NCBI GenBank assembly: GCA_039936115.1
Contig: JBDTIZ010000033.1
Location: forward strand, 1-14,458
DNA from: DATIJJ01 sp039936115
GTDB taxonomy: Bacteria; Pseudomonadota; Gammaproteobacteria; DSM-16500
DNA length: 14,458 nt
Direction of reading: 5' to 3'
Of this stretch, positions 1-6,775 are shown piece by piece (the first letter of the stretch is position 1; each line of letters opens with the position of its first letter). The notes below the pieces were generated by a model. It was given only the letters and a program-made list of their open reading frames with translations. It was not told where the DNA came from and searched no databases. The position numbers and the translations under genes were made by a program.

Positions 1-120
1 CCGGACCCCGCAACAAGTGCGGGGTGACAAGTTATTAAGTGCGGGGTGACAGGTATATACTGCGGCGCGACAGATTATTAGCGGCGTGACAAGTTATTAA
101 GTGCGGGTGGGTACTGTAAT
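1..120. repeat. Degenerate short tandem repeats with a hairpin at the left edge
   Basis: Imperfect units start at 15 (22 bases), 37 (24), 61 (19), 80 (19) and 99. The fullest unit reads AAGTGCGGGGTGACAAGTTA plus TT; the others share a core like GCGGNGTGAC followed by a short AT-rich linker. Bases 5-12 (ACCCCGCA) and 18-25 (TGCGGGGT) form a perfect 8-bp hairpin with a 5-base loop. The region lies downstream of galE on the minus strand, and I see no T-run that would make it a classical terminator. It looks like decayed copies of a GC-rich dispersed intergenic repeat in an AT-rich background. The array may continue to the left of the window. Confidence 0.6.
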
Positions 121-126
121 AGGTTA

Positions 127-149
127 ATAGGTTCGCCACTACAAAAGCG
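127..149. repeat. Single-arm remnant of the TAGGGGCGAAC repeat family
   Basis: These 23 bases match bases 10205-10227 at all but one position (GCCACTA here, GCCCCTA there). They also match the right arm of the 2593-3010 element apart from small changes. Only one arm is present, with no inverted partner nearby. It lies 13 bases beyond the galE stop codon. I read it as a decayed or solo copy of the palindromic repeat found twice more in the window. Confidence 0.6.
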
Positions 150-162
150 ATTTACAACTATC

Positions 163-1128
163 TCAACCGCCCCAAGCATGCTGAATAATCGTCTTCAAAT
201 CAGAATACTTAGGCCGCCAAGCTAATTCTCGCATCGCACGTTTCGCATCCGCGACCAAAATTGCTGGATCACCCGATCGTCGCGGACCATAAATCACAGG
301 GATCGCAGCACCTGTGACTTCACGTGCAACTTCTACAACATGTTGAACAGAATAACCTTGTCCCGTACCTAAATTATAAGTACACGATGTCACCCCATTC
401 TCCAATGATTGCAATGCTAACAAATGTGCGTCGCACAAATCATTGACATGAATGTAATCCCGCACACATGTTCCATCAGGTGTTGGATAGTCTCGACCAT
501 AAATAGTAATCGCATCACGCTCACCCCTCGCAACTTGCAACACTAAAGGAATTAAGTGTGTTTCAGGATCATGCCGCTCATGTAATTTTCCAGCCGGATC
601 AGCGCCCGCCGCATTAAAATAGCGAAGGACGGCATAATGAAAACCGTAGGCTTTCATATAATCAGCCAAGACTTGCTCGACCATACGCTTTGAATGTCCG
701 TAGGGATTTATGGGTGCAATCGGATGATTTTCATCGATAGGTGTGTAATTAGGCTCACCGTAAACGGCTGCGGTCGAGGAGAAAATAAATTTATTGACGT
801 TATGTTTTAACATTGCCGTCAATAAATTCAGCGTGCTAGCAACATTATTTTGATAATATTTTTCAGGATCTTTGACGGATTCACCGACTTGAATAAATGA
901 TGCAAAATGCATGACAGCAACAAACTGCCCTGTCTGGAATATTTCATCCAGCAAGTTTGTATCAGCAAGAGTTCCTACTATCAATTCAGCGTTTAACACC
1001 GCATCACGATGACCTGTTGACAAGTCATCCAGCACAACGGGGGTCAAACCAGAACGCTGCAAATAATCTGTCATATGCGAACCAATGTAACCTGCACCGC
1101 CTACGACCAGTATTTTATTAGTAAGCAT
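163..1128 (-). CDS. galE: UDP-glucose 4-epimerase (GalE)
   Basis: This cytosolic NAD-dependent short-chain dehydrogenase interconverts UDP-glucose and UDP-galactose, and some family members also act on the N-acetyl forms. The protein is 321 aa, near the usual 325-340. The Rossmann motif GGAGYIG is at residues 10-16, the SSTAAVYG active-site segment at 117-124, and the YxxxK catalytic pair is Y143/K147. I chose ATG at 1128 because the family motif begins a few residues later; a longer open frame to 1215 only adds non-homologous residues antisense to nothing useful and overlapping the upstream gene. An AAGGA sequence lies about 12 bases before this ATG. The start overlaps the end of the wcaJ-like gene by 11 bases, so the two are probably translated together. 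It likely supplies a galactose-type donor for the glycan built here. Confidence 0.95.
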   Translation of the reverse strand: MLTNKILVVGGAGYIGSHMTDYLQRSGLTPVVLDDLSTGHRDAVLNAELIVGTLADTNLLDEIFQTGQFVAVMHFASFIQVGESVKDPEKYYQNNVASTLNLLTAMLKHNVNKFIFSSTAAVYGEPNYTPIDENHPIAPINPYGHSKRMVEQVLADYMKAYGFHYAVLRYFNAAGADPAGKLHERHDPETHLIPLVLQVARGERDAITIYGRDYPTPDGTCVRDYIHVNDLCDAHLLALQSLENGVTSCTYNLGTGQGYSVQHVVEVAREVTGAAIPVIYGPRRSGDPAILVADAKRAMRELAWRPKYSDLKTIIQHAWGG

Positions 1129-2521
1129 TTTTATTGATAAATCCTTGAAAGAAGGTGAAGAGAATAATTCTAAAATCAAACAGCAGTGACCAGTTTTCAA
1201 TATAATACAAATCATATTCTATGCGTTTTTCTAACGAGGTATTGCCTCGCCAGCCGTTGATTTGTGCCCAACCTGTAATACCCGCTTTGACCAAATGTTT
1301 TTGCATATAGCGTGGAATTTGCTCTTTAAATTGTTCTACAAAATATTGTCGTTCAGGTCGGGGACCGACAATTGACATGTCGCCGAGAAATACATTAATA
1401 AATTGCGGCAATTCATCCAAACTTGTTTTACGTAAAAAACTACCCACTTTGGTTGCGCGATCTTCATTTTCTTTTGCCCAGACCGGTCCAGATTGCGCTT
1501 CAGTATTCACTGGCATCGTGCGAAATTTTAACATTTCAAACTCTTTGCCATTCCAGCCAACCCGTTTTTGTCGATAAAAAATGGGACCGGGTGAACTGCG
1601 TTTTACAGCGAAACACAGAATGAGAAGTAATGGACTAATTAGTAATAAAATGAAAGCGGATAAGATTCGATCTTCAACTGCTTTCATAATGCGATTCACA
1701 CCAACCATAGGTGTCGAGCGAATATTTAAGACGGGAAATCCCGCTAAATTAGTAAGCGAATGATTTAATAAATCCATGCCAAAAATATCCAACACGAATC
1801 GAGTTGTCACCGTATCATTGCGCAACTCATGCAAAATTTCTTTCACGCGTTTTTCAGCGTGGAGAGGTAATGCGATCCATATTTCATCTATATCTCGCTT
1901 GGATTCAGCTAGATAGCTGCTGATATTATCCGGGGTTTTCTGAACTGGAACGCCAAGGATTTGGCTAAAAGAATTTGATAATGTGTCATCAAACACTTGT
2001 ACGATATGAAATCCGGTCCATAATTTTTGCTGAACTGTTTCAAGTAATTTCTCGCCCAAATCCCCTGCGCCAATAATGATGACTCGTCGCTCATTCCAAC
2101 CACGTGAACGCATCAGACGTAACATTAGCAAGAGGCTGCAACGAAATAAAACCAGTAATCCAAATGAAAAACCGCCTAGTAAGAGAAACCAAAAACGCGA
2201 ATACACTTCGCCGGTTTTGGTTAAAAATGCAAGTCCGGCAAGCAGCACTAGCATGGCAAAAACTGCTTGAATCAAATTTCGTAAATGCTGCCAGAAACTC
2301 AAGGCGCGAATTGAATCGTAGACGCGGAAAAAAGAAAACACAACAAGCGTTAAGACTGCTGCAATAGACAATGCATCGATATATTCTTTAGACAACGTAA
2401 GGTTGCCGAACTTGTAATAATAGGCCGCAATGCCTGCGAGTACAATTGCAAGCACATCCATTCCACGCAGAAGAATGGCTAAAAATTGGGAATATTCTTT
2501 TAATAAGCCTCGGGGTAGCAT
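1118..2521 (-). CDS. Undecaprenyl-phosphate sugar-1-phosphate transferase, WcaJ type
   Basis: This membrane enzyme of the bacterial sugar transferase family (polyisoprenyl-phosphate hexose-1-phosphate transferases) transfers a sugar phosphate from a nucleotide sugar to undecaprenyl phosphate, starting repeat-unit synthesis. The protein is 467 aa, the full WcaJ/WbaP-like length. Four hydrophobic segments lie at about 12-33, 49-66, 84-101 and 110-132. A nucleotide-binding-like domain follows, with GAGDLG at 151-156. A membrane hairpin at about 286-306 precedes the catalytic domain, which shows SSPGPIFYRQKRVG, LKFRTM, SLDELPQ, GDMSIVGPRPE (380-390) and AGITGWAQINGWRG. The length and motifs fit the glucose-1-phosphate transferase subgroup, but family members also use galactose, and galE is the next gene. 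It is the first gene after the large palindromic element and has its own candidate promoter. Confidence 0.92.
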   Translation of the reverse strand: MLPRGLLKEYSQFLAILLRGMDVLAIVLAGIAAYYYKFGNLTLSKEYIDALSIAAVLTLVVFSFFRVYDSIRALSFWQHLRNLIQAVFAMLVLLAGLAFLTKTGEVYSRFWFLLLGGFSFGLLVLFRCSLLLMLRLMRSRGWNERRVIIIGAGDLGEKLLETVQQKLWTGFHIVQVFDDTLSNSFSQILGVPVQKTPDNISSYLAESKRDIDEIWIALPLHAEKRVKEILHELRNDTVTTRFVLDIFGMDLLNHSLTNLAGFPVLNIRSTPMVGVNRIMKAVEDRILSAFILLLISPLLLILCFAVKRSSPGPIFYRQKRVGWNGKEFEMLKFRTMPVNTEAQSGPVWAKENEDRATKVGSFLRKTSLDELPQFINVFLGDMSIVGPRPERQYFVEQFKEQIPRYMQKHLVKAGITGWAQINGWRGNTSLEKRIEYDLYYIENWSLLFDFRIILFTFFQGFINKNAY

Positions 2522-2554
2522 GGGATTCCATTTTTTTGATTTATCTGGGTGGGT

Positions 2555-2583
2555 ATTCTAACCTGAAAATTGGGTTGCGTCAT
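2555..2583 (-). promoter_or_regulatory. Candidate sigma-70 promoter for the wcaJ-like gene and galE
   Basis: On the minus strand, ATGACG (2578-2583, 4 of 6 to TTGACA) is followed after exactly 17 bases by TAGAAT (2555-2560, 5 of 6 to TATAAT). Transcription would start near 2548, giving a leader of about 27 bases. It lies between the palindromic element and the start codon, so these two genes could be expressed independently of rmlAB. This is a pattern match only. Confidence 0.4.
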
Positions 2584-2592
2584 GATGTCTTC

Positions 2593-3010
2593 AAAGTGCT
2601 TTTGTAGGGGCGAACCTGTGTGTTCGCCCTCTCGACCGAAGAGACACTATTTCGAATTTTGACCGCAGGACTGAGTGATCGACACCTATTTCTTTTTTTA
2701 CAAATCAAAACAAGCGCCGAGTTGACTGGATACCGCGGACAAGCCGCGGTACGACGGCATTTAGGGGCTGCTGACTACCGTCATTGCGAGCGTGAGCGAA
2801 GCAATCCAGGTTTTATTGCTGCCTAATCGTAGTAACTTAACATTATGAATATTGATTAAAAGAAGTGTATTCAAGAATTATTTACTTATTTGCGGAACAA
2901 TAAAACCTGGATTGCTTCGCTCACGCTCGCAATGACGGTTGCTAGCAAAATATGGGTCGATCACTTAGGCGCAGGGCGAACACACAGGTTCGCCCCTACA
3001 AAAGCACTTT
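2593..3010. repeat. Nested palindromic intergenic element (MITE-like), 418 bases
   Basis: The outer arms, 2593-2630 and 2973-3010, are perfect 38-base inverted repeats. Each arm carries its own dyad: GGGCGAAC (2608-2615) and GTTCGCCC (2622-2629) around a 6-base loop. A perfect 42-base inverted pair lies inside at 2777-2818 and 2898-2939; its core is the sequence TCATTGCGAGCGTGAGCGAA. A shorter pair, AGTGATCGAC (2674-2683) with its complement at 2956-2965, lies between the two. A separate hairpin, TACCGCGG/CCGCGGTA, is at 2730-2750. No convincing coding frame or transposase is present, and I see no clear target-site duplication. It fills most of the 490-base gap between rmlB and the wcaJ-like gene and ends one base from the rmlB stop codon. 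It is probably a composite of dispersed non-autonomous repeats that inserted into one another. Confidence 0.85.
2730..2750. repeat. GC-rich perfect hairpin inside the composite element
   Basis: TACCGCGG, a 5-base loop (ACAAG), then CCGCGGTA. The loop is the same five bases as in the hairpin at 5-25. That suggests both belong to one broad class of small dispersed palindromes. There is no T-run after it, so it is not a classical terminator. Confidence 0.55.
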
Positions 3011-3011
3011 A

Positions 3012-4040
3012 TTATGCCATCTCTAGCGTCATAAAAGACATAAACCACTCAACCGTCCGCCGAATCCCTTCCTGAAAATCATGCTTAGGCATCCAATTCA
3101 ATTCAGTCTGCATACGCGAAGGATCAATTGCATAACGCCAATCATGGCCAGGGCGATCTTTGACAAATTGAATTAATTTTGCATGAGGCGCAAGATCAGG
3201 AAAATAGCTATCCATCATCGCTGTAATCTGTTTTACCACATTCAGATTAGACCATTCATTATTGCCGCCAATATTATAGGTTTCACCCAACTTACCTTGG
3301 CGCATAACAATGTCCAAGGCATCGCAATGATCTTCTACATATAACCAATCACGAATATTACTGCCATCATTATAAATCGGGATAGGTAATTGCTGTAAGC
3401 ACGCATTGATAATCGTTGGAATTAATTTTTCCGAATGCTGATACGGACCATAATTATTCGAACAATTCGTCGTAATCGTCGGCAGCTTATAGGTATGAAA
3501 ATACGCGCGTACTAGATGATCTGATCCCGCCTTAGATGCTGAATACGGTGAATTAGGTTGATAAGGTGATTGTTCAGTGAATGGTGAATCTTCTTTGCTA
3601 AGAGTTCCATAGACTTCATCTGTCGAAACATGATGGAAACGGCACTCTTTTTCCGATAATTTTTTTTCAACTAACCAAAACAGACGTGCTGCTTCTAATA
3701 ATGTAAACGTGCCCACAATATTGGTTTGAATAAAAGGTTCAGGCCCGCTGATGGAACGATCTACATGACTTTCTGCGGCAAAATGTATAACCGTATCGAT
3801 TTGATGATGCTGAAATAATTTATCAATCAGTGCGCGATCACAAATATCACCTCGCACAAATTCATAATTGGGATTGTTTTTCACATCCGTTAAATTTTTT
3901 TCTGAACCCGCATAAGTCAACTTATCTAAATTGATTATCTTAACATCTTTATACGTCGCCAACATTTTTCGAATATAATTACAACCTATGAAACCAGCGC
4001 CACCTGTCACCAAAATAGAGTTGGGTTTAAATAGACTCAT
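3012..4040 (-). CDS. rmlB: dTDP-glucose 4,6-dehydratase (RmlB)
   Basis: RmlB converts dTDP-glucose to dTDP-4-keto-6-deoxyglucose, the branch point for rhamnose and many 6-deoxy amino sugars. It is a cytosolic extended short-chain dehydrogenase that works as a dimer with bound NAD. The protein is 342 aa, close to the usual 340-360. The motif GGAGFIG is at 13-19, the catalytic T140-D141-E142 lies in STDEVYG, and YSASK gives Y166/K170. The ATG at 4040 has GGAG seven bases upstream. It starts 26 bases after rmlA ends and is clearly in the same operon. rmlC and rmlD do not follow, so the product need not go to rhamnose; the aminotransferase at 13209 could use this branch instead. The stop codon lies one base from the end of the palindromic element. 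Confidence 0.96.
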   Translation of the reverse strand: MSLFKPNSILVTGGAGFIGCNYIRKMLATYKDVKIINLDKLTYAGSEKNLTDVKNNPNYEFVRGDICDRALIDKLFQHHQIDTVIHFAAESHVDRSISGPEPFIQTNIVGTFTLLEAARLFWLVEKKLSEKECRFHHVSTDEVYGTLSKEDSPFTEQSPYQPNSPYSASKAGSDHLVRAYFHTYKLPTITTNCSNNYGPYQHSEKLIPTIINACLQQLPIPIYNDGSNIRDWLYVEDHCDALDIVMRQGKLGETYNIGGNNEWSNLNVVKQITAMMDSYFPDLAPHAKLIQFVKDRPGHDWRYAIDPSRMQTELNWMPKHDFQEGIRRTVEWFMSFMTLEMA

Positions 4041-4066
4041 GTTTCACTCCTTCAATATATTTTTTA

Positions 4067-4996
4067 TTAGCACACGGTTTCAAGATCTTCTTGCTTCACA
4101 CGCGTATGTTTTGCAGAGAGATTGTGCTCTGCAGAATTTGCTAATTTTAATAAATATTGTCCGTAACTACTTTTCTCTAGCGGTTCAGCTAATTCGCGCA
4201 ACTGTTGTGTTGTAATATAACCTTGATGCCAAGCAATTTCTTCAGGGCAAGCAATACGTAATCCTTGGCGTTCTTCTAAAATCGCTACAAATTGTGAAGC
4301 TTCCAATAAGGAATGACAAGTGCCGGTATCAAGCCAAGCATAACCCCGACCCATGATTTGTACGTGCAAGTCACCATGTTGCAAATAGATTTTATTGAGG
4401 TCGGTAATTTCTAATTCGCCTCGCTGAGAGGGTTTAAGACTTTTTGCATATTGCACTGCACGCGAATCATAAAAATATAATCCTGTGACAGCATAGTTTG
4501 ATGGAGGATTGCTAGGTTTCTCAATTAAGTTTATGACTTTTCCGTTTTGATCAAAATCAACTACGCCATAACGCTCTGGATCTTTAACGTAATAAGCAAA
4601 AATCACCGCACCTGGAAGCATTTTTTTGGCGCTCTCTAAATGCACTGCGAATTCGGTACCATAAAAAATATTGTCGCCTAGGACTAAGCAAACATTGTCA
4701 TTGCCAATAAATGACTCGCCGATGATTAATGCTTGAGCGAGTCCTTCAGGTTTCGGTTGCTCGGCGTATTCAATGGATATACCTAAATGCGATCCATCTC
4801 CCAGTAAAGCTTGATAGGTTTGTAAATCTTTTGGCGTGGTAATTAATAAAATTTCTCGGATGCCGGCTAATAATAATGTAGACAATGGATAATAAATCAT
4901 GGGTTTGTCATACACAGGCAGCAAATGTTTATTAATATGCTTAGTAACTGGGTATAAACGCGTTCCCGAGCCGCCGGCTAATATGATTCCCTTCAT
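4067..4996 (-). CDS. rmlA: Glucose-1-phosphate thymidylyltransferase (RmlA)
   Basis: RmlA joins dTTP and glucose-1-phosphate to give dTDP-glucose and pyrophosphate, the first step towards dTDP-6-deoxy sugars. It is a cytosolic nucleotidyltransferase. The signature LAGGSGTRLYP is at residues 6-16, followed by LLPVYDKPMIYYPLS at 25-39, EYAEQPKPEGLAQA at 76-89 and LGDNIFYG at 106-113, with D108 the likely metal ligand. At 309 aa it is slightly longer than the usual 290-300; the extra residues form a polar tail after the conserved end and look non-essential. The start at 4996 is preceded by AAGGA at normal spacing. It is the first gene of an rmlAB pair and has a candidate promoter just upstream, separating it from the propeller gene 194 bases away. 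Confidence 0.96.
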   Translation of the reverse strand: MKGIILAGGSGTRLYPVTKHINKHLLPVYDKPMIYYPLSTLLLAGIREILLITTPKDLQTYQALLGDGSHLGISIEYAEQPKPEGLAQALIIGESFIGNDNVCLVLGDNIFYGTEFAVHLESAKKMLPGAVIFAYYVKDPERYGVVDFDQNGKVINLIEKPSNPPSNYAVTGLYFYDSRAVQYAKSLKPSQRGELEITDLNKIYLQHGDLHVQIMGRGYAWLDTGTCHSLLEASQFVAILEERQGLRIACPEEIAWHQGYITTQQLRELAEPLEKSSYGQYLLKLANSAEHNLSAKHTRVKQEDLETVC

Positions 4997-5043
4997 GATG
5001 TGTTTTCCTTAAAAGCAACTAATTAGAATTTATACAAGACGGG

Positions 5044-5072
5044 AATCTATCCTAGCTTTTTGAGAGAGTCAA
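5044..5072 (-). promoter_or_regulatory. Candidate sigma-70 promoter for rmlAB
   Basis: Reading on the minus strand, TTGACT (5067-5072, 5 of 6 to consensus) is separated by 17 bases from TAGATT (5044-5049, 4 of 6). The predicted start near 5037 leaves a leader of about 40 bases before rmlA. It sits directly after the CT-rich palindrome at 5094-5155, which supports a transcription-unit boundary between the propeller gene and rmlA. Unproven. Confidence 0.45.
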
Positions 5073-5093
5073 ATGGTTTAGTTGATCATAAAT

Positions 5094-5155
5094 GCCTCTG
5101 CTCTCCACTGCTCTCTCCTCCCATGTATAGGGACAGGGTTGGGGAGAGGAGGGGC
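5094..5155. repeat. CT/GA-rich imperfect inverted repeat between rmlA and the propeller gene
   Basis: GCCTCTGCTCTCC (5094-5106) pairs with GGAGAGGAGGGGC (5143-5155) at 11 of 13 positions, with a strongly biased pyrimidine/purine sequence between. Its composition is unlike the AT-rich sequence around it. It resembles the CCCTCTCC...GGGTTGGGGAGAGG type of dispersed repeat known from many genomes, as I recall. It could attenuate minus-strand transcription from the propeller gene, but no T-run follows the stem. Confidence 0.5.
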
Positions 5156-5190
5156 TTCTAAAAAAGTATTAATGAATTCATAAAAACAAA

Positions 5191-6744
5191 CTAAATAACA
5201 CCCAATTTCTGACAAATCGCCTTAACTTTTTTTCGAATACGATTATTCGCATAATCACTAGAATTATTGCCCACAGAAAGATTCTTAAATAGCGAGCCAA
5301 GACATCGCACACCGACAGCGCCGTCCAATTCTTCTAAACGAAATTTTTTAACAATCGGCAGTGATCTGTTACAGATAATCGTTAGTTGATCACCCGAACG
5401 TGAAACGGATAACTTTCCTTTTTTCCGCACAGAAGTCAGGAGAGTGCCTTTTGATTTCCAGATACCTTTTTCATTGATCATCAAACTTAAGGTCGCATCA
5501 TTTCTTCCTGTTGCATGCTCCAACATAATCGCGATCATATTGGTATCATCAATGCCGCGATAGCCAACAATTAAACCTAAATGTTGGCTCGAAAGAATAT
5601 CTGACTTTGGAAAAAAATAATTTAACGAAATCGTAAAATTATCATCGAGCGATTCTTTTGCCGTGCTCAAAGTAAATGATTCGTTTTTAGGCCCTACCCA
5701 ACCATTTTTCTTAGCTGTCCAGCCATTTAAAATGCAAGTAAAATCTTTGAAAACATGATGGTTAGTCTGCCACTCTCGGCTGTATTCTAATTTTTGTTTA
5801 CGATTTTGCTCTAAACGTTCCTGATGTTCTTCTCGTTTTTTTTCTAAATTCGCCATGCCCTTAAATATTTTGCCGTGATGCGCGTCATCCGCCACATCTA
5901 AAATACGCACTTCATGCACAGATCCGTACGAACCTAACTGCATATAATCAATCGCATTTAATGTTTTTCTATCCACAATCCACAGCACACTCGGTGAATT
6001 TTTTCGCCCTTCACGTGTAGTCACTTCACTATCACCAACAATAATAATATCAGTCGTTGCCGCCAAACCGCGAGAATAACGAGTATTATGAAATAAACCA
6101 GTTGCCCAGATCGTTTCGTTTGATTTAACTTCAATTAACTCACCCGCTTCACTGTGACACGCAATAATATTTCCAGAATCATCAACCCAAAGATTATGTA
6201 AACCTGATCGTTGCTTGGTTTCATATCTTTCTAACAGAGTACAATCAGGATAAGAAAACTCTAGGATATGCGATGTTTTTTTGAAGCGATGCGCCATCAC
6301 ATATAAACGATTATTTTTAAGATAAACAGAATTGAAATGTTCGCCACAAGAGTTTTCTTTTCCTAAACGATCCCAATGAATATCATTAACACGAATATCT
6401 TTATAAAAATCATTGCTAGGATCGTATAACGTAACACAATTTCTGCCCGTGTTAGTTGCAATCACCCAATTATTGGGAGCACATATAATCTGATGAGGTT
6501 GCGAGAGAAAGCATTGCGTTTTTTTATTGTCGAAAGAAAGATAGCCTTTTTCAGAAGTCACATAACTTTCAAGATCGAATAAGCTATCATTCGCGAGCCC
6601 CGAGTGACTGAGAACCAGTGAGTCTGAATTTTCCCACCAGGAAATTCCGTAATATTCAGGCCGATCTGATTCGATAATATTGACCGCACCGGTCTGCAAA
6701 TCAACCAGTAACAAATAATTTACTGTAGCAACTAATGCTTTCAT
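5191..6744 (-). CDS. Predicted beta-propeller, coiled-coil and jelly-roll protein, function unknown
   Basis: 517 aa. I do not recognise a characterised function. Residues 1-290 read as short beta strands in repeats of about 40-50 residues, like a six-bladed propeller of the NHL, TIGR03032 or DUF4915 kind. Histidines recur at the same strand position in most repeats (H47, H84, H136, H183, H277, with R226 in the fifth) and may line a central channel. Residues 298-325 are a charged coiled coil rich in E, K, Q and R. Residues 331-490 look like a concanavalin/LamG-type jelly roll, often carbohydrate-binding. No signal peptide or membrane segment is seen, so it should be cytosolic. ATG at 6744 is chosen because AAGGAG lies seven bases upstream; a frame extending to 6795 would overlap the acyltransferase gene. 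It follows the acyltransferase by 31 bases, which implies co-expression. A role in handling or sensing a glycan intermediate is inference. Confidence 0.8.
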   Translation of the reverse strand: MKALVATVNYLLLVDLQTGAVNIIESDRPEYYGISWWENSDSLVLSHSGLANDSLFDLESYVTSEKGYLSFDNKKTQCFLSQPHQIICAPNNWVIATNTGRNCVTLYDPSNDFYKDIRVNDIHWDRLGKENSCGEHFNSVYLKNNRLYVMAHRFKKTSHILEFSYPDCTLLERYETKQRSGLHNLWVDDSGNIIACHSEAGELIEVKSNETIWATGLFHNTRYSRGLAATTDIIIVGDSEVTTREGRKNSPSVLWIVDRKTLNAIDYMQLGSYGSVHEVRILDVADDAHHGKIFKGMANLEKKREEHQERLEQNRKQKLEYSREWQTNHHVFKDFTCILNGWTAKKNGWVGPKNESFTLSTAKESLDDNFTISLNYFFPKSDILSSQHLGLIVGYRGIDDTNMIAIMLEHATGRNDATLSLMINEKGIWKSKGTLLTSVRKKGKLSVSRSGDQLTIICNRSLPIVKKFRLEELDGAVGVRCLGSLFKNLSVGNNSSDYANNRIRKKVKAICQKLGVI

Positions 6745-6775
6745 AGCAATACTCCTTTTATACGATTTGGAAATT

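Noticed and set aside
15..120. CRISPR array at the left edge
   Set aside because: Units are only 19-24 bases, follow one another with no unique spacers, and diverge from each other; no cas genes are nearby.
1129..1215. N-terminal extension of galE to 1215
   Set aside because: The added residues do not match the epimerase family and overlap the upstream gene by about 100 bases; the Rossmann motif starts right after the ATG at 1128.
2593..3010. Insertion sequence or classical rho-independent terminator
   Set aside because: There is no transposase reading frame and no T-run after any stem, so neither name fits; the neutral description of a palindromic repeat element is kept.
2620..3075. Two short plus-strand open frames at 2620-2826 and 2890-3075
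   Set aside because: Both run through the inverted-repeat arms, have no ribosome-binding site of note, and their composition reflects the palindromes rather than protein coding; the second also runs into rmlB.
3012..4996. Complete dTDP-rhamnose pathway
   Set aside because: Only rmlA and rmlB are present; no rmlC or rmlD frame occurs in the window.
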